Source: CAXTSE01 sp035554115
Lineage (GTDB): Bacteria > Actinomycetota > Actinomycetes > Actinomycetales > Microbacteriaceae
DNA length: 19,596 nucleotides
Assembly: GCA_035554115.1 (NCBI GenBank)
Contig: DATMIW010000028.1
Span: 1-19,596, forward strand
Direction: 5' to 3'
Below the pieces are notes generated by a model. The model was not told where the DNA came from. It saw only the letters and a list, made by a program, of their open reading frames with translations, and made no database searches. The translations under genes were made by a program, and so were the position numbers. Position 1 is the stretch's first letter, and each line of letters opens with the position of its first letter. Positions 6,132 through 14,086 of the stretch are shown here, in pieces.

Positions 6132-8978
6132 TTACTCGGATGCCGCGATCGCCCTCTCGACGGCTGCCTGCATGCGCTTGTCGGCTTCTGCTGCCGCCAC
6201 GAGGTCACCGCTCGCGTACGCCTCCTGCCGATCTGTGAATGCCACCTGGTAGTCGGCGAGAGCCTTCTTCAGGGCCGGATTGTCTTGTGTGCCCGGTTCC
6301 GTCGGTGTGGTCGGAGTTCCCGGTTCGGTCGGCGACACACCACCGTCACCGGCATCCGCTCCCGAGTCTCCGCCGAAGAGGGAGTCGAGCGCCGCATCCA
6401 GAGTGTCTTCGAAGGCGATCTTGTCACCGAACGACACCAGGATCTTGCGGAGCAGCGGGTAGCTGGTCTCACCTGTCGCTCGCACGTAGACCGGTTGAAC
6501 GTAGAGCAGCCCACCACCTACCGGCAGCGTCAGCAGGTTGCCCCGCTCGACCTTGGTGGATCCGCGCTCCAGCAGGGCGACCTGTTGAGCCACATCGGAA
6601 TCCGAGGTGAACTGGTTCTGGACCTGCCCCGGACCCGGCACCGTGGTGGTTTTCGGCATCGTCAGCAGCGTGAGTTTGCCGTAGTCCTTGCCAGCGTCAG
6701 AGTTCACGGTGAGATACCCCGTCAGAACGCTTTGCGAGGCGCCGGAGCCAGTTCGCGGAATATACGTGGAGTACAGCGAGAAGGCCGGTTTGTCGGTTCC
6801 CGGTGTCTGCATGGTCAGGTAATACGGCGGTTGCGCCTTTGCCGTCGCGGCTGCCTGAGTCGGGTCGTCGGGGGTCACCCACTCCTCATTGCCCGAGTAG
6901 AACTCGCCCGCATTGGTCACGTGGTAGCGCTCGAGGATCGTGCGCTGCACTTTGAACAGGTCCGCCGGGTAGCGCACATGTGACTTCAGCTCGGCGCTCA
7001 TCGCCGACGCCGGCTTGAGAGTCGACGGGTAGATCTTCTGCCACGTCTTCAGGATCGGGTCGTTCGCATCCCATGCGTACAGGGTCACTTTGCCGCTGTA
7101 CGCGTCGACCGTGGCCTTGACCGAGTTACGGATGTAGTTGATGTCGTCGAGCGCATAGCCCGGCTGCGGCGTGTAGGTGTCGACGATCGTGTTGGACAGC
7201 TGCTCGACGCGCGAGTACGGGTAGTTCGACGTCGTCGTATAGCCGTCAACGATCCAGACGATGCGACCGTCCACGACGGCCGGGTACGGATCCGAGTCGG
7301 GCGTCAAATACGGCGCAACCTTCTTGACACGGTCGACGGGATTGCGTTCGTAGAGAATCTGCGAGTTGTCGGTCACGCCATCTGACAGCACGATCTGCTC
7401 GGACTGGAACTTGATCGCGTACACCAGACGGTTCAGCGGGCTGTTGAGCTTGGGGCCTCCGTTGGCATTGAAGGTCGTGTAGGCGTTGCCATCACCCTTG
7501 TCGCCGCCGGCCGGATAATCGAGCTCCTGCGGTCCCTTCTTGCCCTTGCCGACAATCGAATAGGTGGGCGACTTCTCGCCGAAGTAGACGCGCGGCTGGA
7601 ATTTCCCCAGGTCACCCGTGGAGGGGATGCCCGACTCGAGGAAGACCGGTTGTCCGTCGCTCGACCGCTGGTTGCCGTACGCCGCGACAACGCCGTACCC
7701 GTGCGTGTAGACGAGAGTGTTGTTGTACCAGGTCGCGGCGCTCTCCTGCTTGAGTTCGCGAACCGCGATGACAGTGTCTTGCGTCTTCCCGTTGATCGCG
7801 TACCGGTCGACATCCAGGTGCGGGGTGAACTGGTAGAACTGCTTGACCCGCTGCAGCTGGGCAAAGGTGTCGCTTACGAGCGCCGGGTCGATGATGCGGA
7901 TGTTCGCCGTCGTGTCGGCGTCTGCGCGCAGAGCGCCCGCCGAGGTGTCGGTCTTCGCGTCGTACTGCTGCTCATTCACATCGGCAACGCCATATGCCTC
8001 CCGTGTCGCCGAGATGTTGTCGTCGATGTATTGCGCTTCGAGGGTGCGCGCACTCGGGTCGACCTGGAATCGCTGAATGACGGCCGGGAAGATCGTTCCG
8101 ATCACCAGGCTGGAAGCGATCAGGAGGGCGGTACCGATGAGCGGCAGACGCCACCGCCCGATCGCGGCAGTCACGAAGGCCAGAATTGCGACCAGGATCG
8201 CGATACCGGCAAGAATCGCCTTGCCCGGGATCACGGCGTTCACCGAGGTATAGGACGCACCCGTAATCAGCTCGCCCTGATCGGTAAGGGTTGAATACTG
8301 ATCGAGCCAGATGCTGATCGCCTGCAGCAGCAGGTACACCCCGGCGGTGATGGCGAGCTGGATGCGGGCGGGGCGAGCGACGCGCACCTCGCGGCCCGAA
8401 ATCCGGATGCCGCCATACAGGTACGACGTCGCCAAAGCGGCAAGCCCAGCGACGAGCACGATTGCCGAGCCGTAGCCGAGAAGTCCGCGGAAGAACGGCA
8501 GCTCATATACGTAGAACGAAATATCCAGCCCGAACAGCGGATCTTTCGTGCCGAAGGAGGTGCGGTTGAAGTACTGCAGCACCGTCTCCCACCGCGATGC
8601 CGTCGATACACCGACAAATATGCCCAGAACTATCGGGATGCCATATATAGCCAGGCGACGCAGCGGCTCGATCACCTGTTGGTAGCGGTCGAGCTGGGAG
8701 TTGAGTTTCGCGTAGACAGGCCGTGACCGGAAGGCGATGAAGATACTCAGCCACACGATCAGCGCCATCGCGAAAAAGCCGACCCCGAACATCGCGATGG
8801 TCGCCCCCCACTGCGTGGTGAGCACTCCGAGGTAGCCGAGCTGGTCGAACCAGAGAACGTCGGCGTAGAAACTCGCGAAGGCGAAGAATCCGATAACAAG
8901 CACCGCGAGAATCGCAGCGGTGATGGCAAGGGTGGCACGGGTGCGGCTGCGGGGCGGCCGGCTGGTGGCGGAGGTCAC
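6132..8978 (-). CDS. UPF0182 family large membrane protein
   Basis: A 948-residue protein with seven predicted transmembrane segments in its first third (about 15-38, 58-83, 108-127, 168-188, 206-225, 253-273, 278-301), then a soluble domain of over 550 residues, probably outside the membrane. It ends in an acidic, Pro/Thr-rich linker (around 870-900) and a helical tail. Length, topology and sequence (for example YAWDANDPILKTWQKIYP) match the UPF0182 family found throughout Actinobacteria (M. tuberculosis Rv3193c); its function is unknown. The start is GTG at 8976-8978, with AGGAAG (8986-8991) seven bases upstream. It lies 60 bases downstream of the YlbL-type protease gene on the same strand, so co-transcription is likely, but a TAGGAT hexamer (9025-9030) could give it a separate promoter. 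Confidence 0.93.
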   Translation of the reverse strand: MTSATSRPPRSRTRATLAITAAILAVLVIGFFAFASFYADVLWFDQLGYLGVLTTQWGATIAMFGVGFFAMALIVWLSIFIAFRSRPVYAKLNSQLDRYQQVIEPLRRLAIYGIPIVLGIFVGVSTASRWETVLQYFNRTSFGTKDPLFGLDISFYVYELPFFRGLLGYGSAIVLVAGLAALATSYLYGGIRISGREVRVARPARIQLAITAGVYLLLQAISIWLDQYSTLTDQGELITGASYTSVNAVIPGKAILAGIAILVAILAFVTAAIGRWRLPLIGTALLIASSLVIGTIFPAVIQRFQVDPSARTLEAQYIDDNISATREAYGVADVNEQQYDAKTDTSAGALRADADTTANIRIIDPALVSDTFAQLQRVKQFYQFTPHLDVDRYAINGKTQDTVIAVRELKQESAATWYNNTLVYTHGYGVVAAYGNQRSSDGQPVFLESGIPSTGDLGKFQPRVYFGEKSPTYSIVGKGKKGPQELDYPAGGDKGDGNAYTTFNANGGPKLNSPLNRLVYAIKFQSEQIVLSDGVTDNSQILYERNPVDRVKKVAPYLTPDSDPYPAVVDGRIVWIVDGYTTTSNYPYSRVEQLSNTIVDTYTPQPGYALDDINYIRNSVKATVDAYSGKVTLYAWDANDPILKTWQKIYPSTLKPASAMSAELKSHVRYPADLFKVQRTILERYHVTNAGEFYSGNEEWVTPDDPTQAAATAKAQPPYYLTMQTPGTDKPAFSLYSTYIPRTGSGASQSVLTGYLTVNSDAGKDYGKLTLLTMPKTTTVPGPGQVQNQFTSDSDVAQQVALLERGSTKVERGNLLTLPVGGGLLYVQPVYVRATGETSYPLLRKILVSFGDKIAFEDTLDAALDSLFGGDSGADAGDGGVSPTEPGTPTTPTEPGTQDNPALKKALADYQVAFTDRQEAYASGDLVAAAEADKRMQAAVERAIAASE

Positions 8979-9038
8979 AATAAGGCTTCCTGTCGGCTGG
9001 CCGTCGTCGTGACGGCACAGAGTGATCCTACGTCGCTG

Positions 9039-10121
9039 TTACTGACAGGTGGGCAGCTGTGAGGTGTCGTCACCGGCGGCGATCGTGCGCACTATGGCGA
9101 GGGAGTCATCCAGATTCTTGGTGGCGAACACCGTGAGACCCGCGGGAATGTGGCCCACGACCTCATTGCAATTGGCGGCCGGCGCCAGGAACCATGCGGC
9201 ACCGTCGGCGGCGGCGCCATACATCTTCTGGCGGATTCCGCCGATAGCCCCGACTGTTCCGTCGGCAGTGATCGTGCCGGTACCGGCAATGTGCGCGCCC
9301 TTCACCAGGGCACCCGGGGTGAGCTTGTCGTAGATCGCGAGGGCGAACATTTGCCCAGCGCTGGGCCCGCCCACTCTGTCGAGCGTGATCCGGACGTCGA
9401 TCGGGAAGTCATAATCTGCGACGGGGTAGATGCCGATCACGGCGCGCGCAGGATCGTCTTTCGACGCCACAGGCGTGAGCTGAAGGGCTTTCTCGGAGTC
9501 TCCTCGGCGAACGACAACCGTGAGGGGCGCCCCCACGCCGCCCGCAACGATCCGGTCCTGCACGTCCTTCGGAGTGTGAACCTCGTGTCCGGCCACGCTG
9601 AGGATCACATCCCCCGCTTTCAGCACACCCTCGGCCGGCTGCCCCGCGACAACCGCTCCCACACTGACAACGCTCTGAAACGGAATATCTAGCTCGGTGA
9701 GTGCGGCGCCAATCGCGGCCTTCTGGGAGGTCTCCATCTCGAGGCTGCCCTCTTCATCCGCCTCTTTGTCCGTCTGATCTGGCGGGTAGACCGCATCGAT
9801 CGGAACCACCGAACGCTTGGGATCGAACCAGGCCGTGGCGAGGTCGAACCAGGTGAGCGGAAGCTGCCGTGAGCCCACCAGGTTCACCGTGAGCATGTCG
9901 AGCTTTCCGGTCGTGGGGTAGGTCTTCTCACCGGGGATGGCGATGAGGGGCTTTTTCACGCCGTCGATCTCGACCGATCCGAGGGTGTCATATACAGGTC
10001 CCGGCTGCTCGATGACGAACGGTGCCGGTTGGCTACCGACAATCACCGTGCCGCCAACGGCACCGACCAGCAGGACCCAGCCGACGAAGGCGCGGGACGA
10101 TCGCGCGGAGAACCTGGGCAT
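9039..10121 (-). CDS. YlbL-type membrane protease: PDZ plus Lon-like (S16) domain
   Basis: A 360-residue protein: N-terminal membrane helix (about 10-30), a YlbL-type N-domain, a PDZ domain (about 145-215, with GAVVAGQPAEGVLKAGDVI), and a C-terminal Lon-like proteolytic domain. The Ser-Lys dyad is visible as Ser254 in VGGPSAG and Lys299 in GGIRQK. There is no AAA+ ATPase domain. The family is anchored with its protease outside the membrane; substrates are largely unknown. I chose the ATG at 10119-10121 because AGGAAG (10133-10138) precedes it by 11 bases and the membrane helix then starts near residue 10. An in-frame GTG at 10172 would add 17 residues but lacks a comparable site. It lies upstream of the UPF0182 gene and is divergent from the DUF2342 gene, an order also known in mycobacteria (Rv3194c/Rv3195). 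Confidence 0.92.
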   Translation of the reverse strand: MPRFSARSSRAFVGWVLLVGAVGGTVIVGSQPAPFVIEQPGPVYDTLGSVEIDGVKKPLIAIPGEKTYPTTGKLDMLTVNLVGSRQLPLTWFDLATAWFDPKRSVVPIDAVYPPDQTDKEADEEGSLEMETSQKAAIGAALTELDIPFQSVVSVGAVVAGQPAEGVLKAGDVILSVAGHEVHTPKDVQDRIVAGGVGAPLTVVVRRGDSEKALQLTPVASKDDPARAVIGIYPVADYDFPIDVRITLDRVGGPSAGQMFALAIYDKLTPGALVKGAHIAGTGTITADGTVGAIGGIRQKMYGAAADGAAWFLAPAANCNEVVGHIPAGLTVFATKNLDDSLAIVRTIAAGDDTSQLPTCQ

Positions 10122-10225
10122 GGGGCCGGCTGCTTCCTGCTCAAAGGAATCGGGTGTTCGCTGCGGGCGCACCGCCCAGCGGCGTTCAGCCTAGGCGAAT
10201 CTCTGCGCCGCATCCGCGACCGGGT

Positions 10226-10231
10226 TAGCGT
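10226..10231 (+). promoter_or_regulatory. Candidate leaderless -10 element of the DUF2342 gene
   Basis: TAGCGT is followed by seven bases and the ATG at 10239; no Shine-Dalgarno is visible. The 117-base divergent interval 10122-10238 must also hold the promoter of the YlbL-type gene; a minus-strand TAGGCT at 10188-10193 is a possible -10 for it. Confidence 0.4.
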
Positions 10232-10238
10232 AGATCGC

Positions 10239-11582
10239 ATGGCTGATGACCTGCCGGACGAACCCTCTGAGGAAGAACTCCGCGATATGTTGCGCGAGTT
10301 CCTGTCGGGCAATGCCGAGCTCGATCCGGCGAAACTCGCGAGTGCCGCCGGACTGCCGGACGACCCGGACATGGTGCAGCAATTGATCGGGCAACTGCAG
10401 CACGCACTACAGAACAGTGCAGACGGGCCCAATTGGAGCCTCGCCCTCGACCAAGCACTCGCCCTGGCGAAGAAGTCCGCCGTTCCCTCGACGGCTGACG
10501 AACAAGCCGCGCTCGACCAGGCCCTTCATGTGGGGGCCCTGTGGTTGGACGAAGCGACAGACATTGCCGGGTTGACCGCCGACCCCGTGCTGCTGACGCG
10601 CGCCGGATGGGTCGAGGCGACAATGCCGGTGTGGACGCAGCTCGCCGAACCGGTCGCCGTGTCGATCGCCGACTCCCTCACCGAAATCCTCAACGAACAG
10701 ACAGGGGATGCTCTGGGCGGCGCTCTCGGCAACGCCAGTCAGCTCATGCGCAACCTCGGCGGAACCCTGTTTGCGATGCAGCTCGGTCAGGTTGTCGGGC
10801 AGCTGTCGAGCGAGGTCGTCTCAGGAGGCGATATCGGAATCCCCCTGCTGGACGGCAGCACGCGCCAAGCCGTTCTCGTGCCGCAAAATGTTGATGCCTT
10901 CGGGGCGGGACTCGACATACCGATCGACGAGGTGCGCCTGTACCTCGCGGTTCGCGAACTCGCTCATGCGCGGCTTTTTCGTCACGCGAAGTGGTTGCGA
11001 CTTCAGCTGCTCACCCAGATCACCGATTATGCGCGCGGCATCCGGGTCGACACGCAGCGGCTGGAGGAGGTTGTCGCCGAATTCGATCCGCAGAATCCCG
11101 ATGAGCTGCGGGCGGCCGTCACGAGCGGTGCCCTCATTCCCGAGAAGACCGAGGAACAGAAGGCCGCGCTGGCCCGATTGGAAACTTTCTTGGCCCTCAT
11201 CGAGGGCTGGGTCGACGTCGTGACGGCGAGCGCGACATCGCGTCTGCCGAAGGCGGGAGCCATAGCCGAAACCGTTCGTCGCCGCCGGGCCGCCGGTGGG
11301 CCGGCTGAATCCGCCTTCGCGACCCTCGTCGGGCTCGAGCTTCGACCGCGTCGTCTGCGCGAAGCTGCCGCGATGTGGCAGGCCGTGTCGGATGCGGCGG
11401 GAGCCGAGGCGCGCGACGCGCTCTGGGCGCATCCCGACATCATCCCGACGGACGCCGATATCGACGACCCTCACGCTCTCATTGCACGCATTACGGGCGG
11501 CCCTTCGGCACCCGACGATGTCGATCAGGCTCTCGAGGATCTGCTCAACGACGAGAACGGCGATCGGCCCCGCGAGACCTGA
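10239..11582 (+). CDS. DUF2342 / zinc-dependent metalloprotease-like protein
   Basis: A 447-residue, mostly helical protein of the actinobacterial DUF2342 family (related to proteins labelled as F420-associated or zinc-dependent metalloproteases; M. tuberculosis Rv3195 is the syntenic member as I recall). The zincin-like motif reads RELAHARLF (239-247), with a downstream conserved EGWVDVV (322-328) that could supply the third ligand. The first position of the HExxH-type motif is Arg239, not His, so protease activity should not be taken for granted. The frame is open upstream, but ATG 10239 fits best: it follows TAGCGT by seven bases and gives an acidic N-terminus, DEPSEEELRDMLREFL, of the expected type. 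It is probably co-transcribed with the ThiF-like gene. Substrate and function are unknown. Confidence 0.85.
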   Translation: MADDLPDEPSEEELRDMLREFLSGNAELDPAKLASAAGLPDDPDMVQQLIGQLQHALQNSADGPNWSLALDQALALAKKSAVPSTADEQAALDQALHVGALWLDEATDIAGLTADPVLLTRAGWVEATMPVWTQLAEPVAVSIADSLTEILNEQTGDALGGALGNASQLMRNLGGTLFAMQLGQVVGQLSSEVVSGGDIGIPLLDGSTRQAVLVPQNVDAFGAGLDIPIDEVRLYLAVRELAHARLFRHAKWLRLQLLTQITDYARGIRVDTQRLEEVVAEFDPQNPDELRAAVTSGALIPEKTEEQKAALARLETFLALIEGWVDVVTASATSRLPKAGAIAETVRRRRAAGGPAESAFATLVGLELRPRRLREAAAMWQAVSDAAGAEARDALWAHPDIIPTDADIDDPHALIARITGGPSAPDDVDQALEDLLNDENGDRPRET

Positions 11583-11649
11583 CCCGGCGATGGTGCCGGT
11601 CCTGTGGATACCGCCCCCGCTCGCGCGCACAACCCGGCATCCTGTCGGC

Positions 11650-12486
11650 ATGGTGCTCAAACTCGCCGCCGGTATCCCCCTCGTCTGGCGCTCGCCACAG
11701 TCTCTGCAAATCGGCGCCGATGCGCCTCTGCTCGTGCTGCCCGACACATCAACTGCACTGGAACGCCTACTGGGAGCCCTGGTCTCGGGTGTTTCGCCCA
11801 GTGGATGGCTGATGCTCTCGCGCGCGGCGGGCCTCACCCCAAGCGAATCCGAGGCGCTGCTGACTCAGCTGCACAACGCCCTTGAGCCGAGTACGGCGGC
11901 ACCAACTCGCGTCCGCGTGGTTGGCGCACGTCCACTCGCCGAAGAAGTGCGCGCGCAAATCGCCGACGCGCGGGGCCTCGAGCTGGCAACGGACGACCGC
12001 CCCGACCTCGTGCTTCTGACCAGCGATTGGGTTGTCGCACCCGAAGACCACGGCACCTGGTTACGACGAGACGTACCCCACCTCCCCATCGTCACCTCTG
12101 ACGACGGCACAGCTGTCGGTCCCTTCATCGAACCGGGCCGGGGCCCCTGCCTGTACTGCCTCCATCGGCACCGGGTAGATGCCGACCCGGCGTGGCCCGC
12201 CATCGCCGCCCAGCTGTGGGGCCGGCCACCGCCCCCACAACCTCGTGCCGACACCGCGGCAATCGCCGCGTTCACGACGGCGCGCGTCATGGAGTGGGCG
12301 GAGCGCGGTCAGCCGCCCCAGGTGTGGAGGGTTCGCGGCGCTCGGGGCGAAATCAGCGCGACGAGCGTGAGGCAGCATCCCGAGTGCTCGTGCGCAGCTC
12401 TGCCAGAAAACGGCTCGGCTCCCGACTATGCCCGCGAAACCCTTCCTGTGACCACGTCAGGCTCAACCGCCGCCGTGCCCGCGTGA
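11650..12486 (+). CDS. Stand-alone cyclodehydratase/ThiF-like protein (RiPP E1-like fold)
   Basis: A 278-residue protein. Residues 1-80 form a small winged-helix-like domain of the type that precedes bacteriocin cyclodehydratase domains (PLVWRSPQSLQIG at 10-22). Residues ~86-215 are a degenerate E1/ThiF-like Rossmann fold with the GPFIEPGRGPCLYCLHRHR signature (157-175) and DPAWPAIAAQL (179-189). Two Cys pairs, C167/C170 and C246/C248, look like a zinc site. No glycine-rich ATP loop is convincing. Known relatives present RiPP precursor peptides to YcaO enzymes, but no YcaO or precursor peptide is in this window. I preferred ATG 11650 because the domain begins at once; ATG 11590, seven bases after the DUF2342 stop, would add 20 residues. 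Its last 44 codons overlap the end of uvrD2 on the opposite strand. Confidence 0.8.
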   Translation: MVLKLAAGIPLVWRSPQSLQIGADAPLLVLPDTSTALERLLGALVSGVSPSGWLMLSRAAGLTPSESEALLTQLHNALEPSTAAPTRVRVVGARPLAEEVRAQIADARGLELATDDRPDLVLLTSDWVVAPEDHGTWLRRDVPHLPIVTSDDGTAVGPFIEPGRGPCLYCLHRHRVDADPAWPAIAAQLWGRPPPPQPRADTAAIAAFTTARVMEWAERGQPPQVWRVRGARGEISATSVRQHPECSCAALPENGSAPDYARETLPVTTSGSTAAVPA

Positions 12487-14086
12487 TCGCCACATAGAGC
12501 AGACGGCGTTCTTCGTCGATCGCTGCCAGACCGCGAGCGTGGTTCACCGGCAGGAGGCCCTCACTCAGGCCGACGATGTGCACCGAATCCCACTCGAGGC
12601 CCTTCGCACTGTGCACAGTCGAGAGCACGACGGCCGACACGGTCGGCTCATGCTGGGCAGCCTGGCGCGAACGCAACTCGTCGACGAACGCGGCCAGGGT
12701 CGTACCTTCTGGTGCTTGATCGGCGAGCTCAACGAGAGCGTTCAAGGCCTCCCACTTCTCACGCACCGCGCCCCCGGCCTCCGGGGCCGTCAAGGTCCAG
12801 CCCAGATGACGCAACACATCACTCACGGACTGAAACAACGGAGCCGGCGCAGCGGTGCGCGCATAGCTGGTGAGTTCGAGCACCGCCCGCTTCACAATGT
12901 CGAGGTCGAAAAACTTGGTGGCTCCGAGCTGACGGGAGCTGATTCCCGCCTCCGCGAGTGCCGACACCAAGCCCGCCGCCTGCGAGTTCACGCGGAAGAG
13001 GACGGCGATATTTTCGGGACGGGTGCCGGCGGCGATTTCGGCAGCGATGGCGGTGGCTACGGCTTTGTGTTCGGCGGCATCGTTGGGGTGGGAGGTTATT
13101 TGTGCCTCCGACCCAGAAATGGCCTCCGCTTTGAGCTCCAGCGCGCCAGCGCGCCCACGCATTAACCGGTTGGCGAGGGTGAGGATGGGCGGGTCAGAAC
13201 GGTAGTTGCGTTCGAGACGGACGACAGTCGCATCCGGATACCGAGCACCGAACCCGAGCAAGAAATCGCTCGAAGCCCCGGCAAACGAATAGATGGTCTG
13301 GCTCGCGTCCCCCACGACACAGAGGTCCGTACGCGGACCGAGCCACAGCTCGAGCAACTCCTGCTGCAGGGGCGACACATCCTGGTACTCATCGACAACG
13401 AAGAATCGGTACTGCGACCGCACCTCGTCGGCAACGCGAGGCTCCGACTCCAACATGCCTGCTGTCGCAAGAAGGACATCCTCGAAATCGAGTTGCCGAC
13501 GCTGGTCTTTGATCGATTCGTAGTTCTGCTGCAGGGCAATCATCTTGTCAACGTCGACGCCCGGAGGCAGGGCGCGCGACCCGGAGGCCCGTTCATAGCC
13601 GGCCAACGTCATCCGCGACACCTTGCGCCATTCGATTTCGGCGGCGACATCACGCAGACCCGCGGTGTCGAGACGCAGCTTGAGGGATTCGGCCGCCTGA
13701 GCGATGAGGCGGCCTTTACCTTCCAGGATGCGCGGCTGGCTGCCGCCCACCAGCTGCGGCCAGAAATGGGCAAGCTGCGCGAGCGCCGTGGAGTGGAACG
13801 TCCGGGCCGACACTCCGCCCGCGCCCAGCGCGCGAAGTCGGGTGCGCATTTCGCCCGCGGCTCGGGTTGTGAAGGTAAGGGCCATCACGCGGCTCGGGTC
13901 GTACACCCCGGTCGCCACTCCGTGGGCAATCCGGTGAGTCAACGCGCGGGTCTTACCCGTGCCTGCACCAGCAAGCACACACACCGGCCCCAGCAGCGTT
14001 TCGGCGGCTCTCCGCTGCTCCGGGTCGAGATCGCGCAGCAGATCCGGCACATCCGCTGCGGCACGCTCAGCGTCGGGCGCCGTCAT
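12353..14086 (-). CDS. uvrD2: UvrD2-type superfamily 1 DNA helicase (short form)
   Basis: A 577-residue 3'-5' SF1A helicase. Walker A is GAGTGKT (40-46), Walker B/motif II is VDEYQD (231-236), with motif III GDASQTIYSFAGA, motif IV region LERNYRS, motif V TVHSAKGLEWD and motif VI VAITRAR (about 532-538). UvrD2 unwinds DNA in repair and is essential in M. tuberculosis. The mycobacterial protein is about 700 residues and carries an HRDC domain and a tetracysteine domain after the motor; here the protein ends about 40 residues after motif VI, so both are missing. The frame is open far upstream, but ATG 14084-14086 has GAGGAG (14091-14096) four bases before it. It overlaps the end of nudC by 20 bases, implying translational coupling. 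The 3' end overlaps the convergent ThiF-like gene by 134 bp. Confidence 0.9.
   Translation of the reverse strand: MTAPDAERAAADVPDLLRDLDPEQRRAAETLLGPVCVLAGAGTGKTRALTHRIAHGVATGVYDPSRVMALTFTTRAAGEMRTRLRALGAGGVSARTFHSTALAQLAHFWPQLVGGSQPRILEGKGRLIAQAAESLKLRLDTAGLRDVAAEIEWRKVSRMTLAGYERASGSRALPPGVDVDKMIALQQNYESIKDQRRQLDFEDVLLATAGMLESEPRVADEVRSQYRFFVVDEYQDVSPLQQELLELWLGPRTDLCVVGDASQTIYSFAGASSDFLLGFGARYPDATVVRLERNYRSDPPILTLANRLMRGRAGALELKAEAISGSEAQITSHPNDAAEHKAVATAIAAEIAAGTRPENIAVLFRVNSQAAGLVSALAEAGISSRQLGATKFFDLDIVKRAVLELTSYARTAAPAPLFQSVSDVLRHLGWTLTAPEAGGAVREKWEALNALVELADQAPEGTTLAAFVDELRSRQAAQHEPTVSAVVLSTVHSAKGLEWDSVHIVGLSEGLLPVNHARGLAAIDEERRLLYVAITRARRRLSLTWSQEGFRGHSREPSRFLAELRTSTRDAASRSSR

Noticed and set aside
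5991..6983. Plus-strand ORF of 330 codons covering the inverted repeat and the UPF0182 3' end
   Set aside because: Rich in Arg/Gly/Val with no motif, and it runs through a structured intergenic repeat; the opposite frame is a well-supported UPF0182 gene.
9000..9016. Small hairpin GCCGTC-N5-GACGGC between the YlbL and UPF0182 genes as a terminator
   Set aside because: Six pairs only, no T-tract, and located before a gene that is probably co-transcribed; not convincing.
10029..10238. N-terminal extension of the DUF2342 gene by 70 codons
   Set aside because: It is antisense to the start of the YlbL-type gene and lacks family character; the ATG at 10239 has a leaderless-type -10 element.
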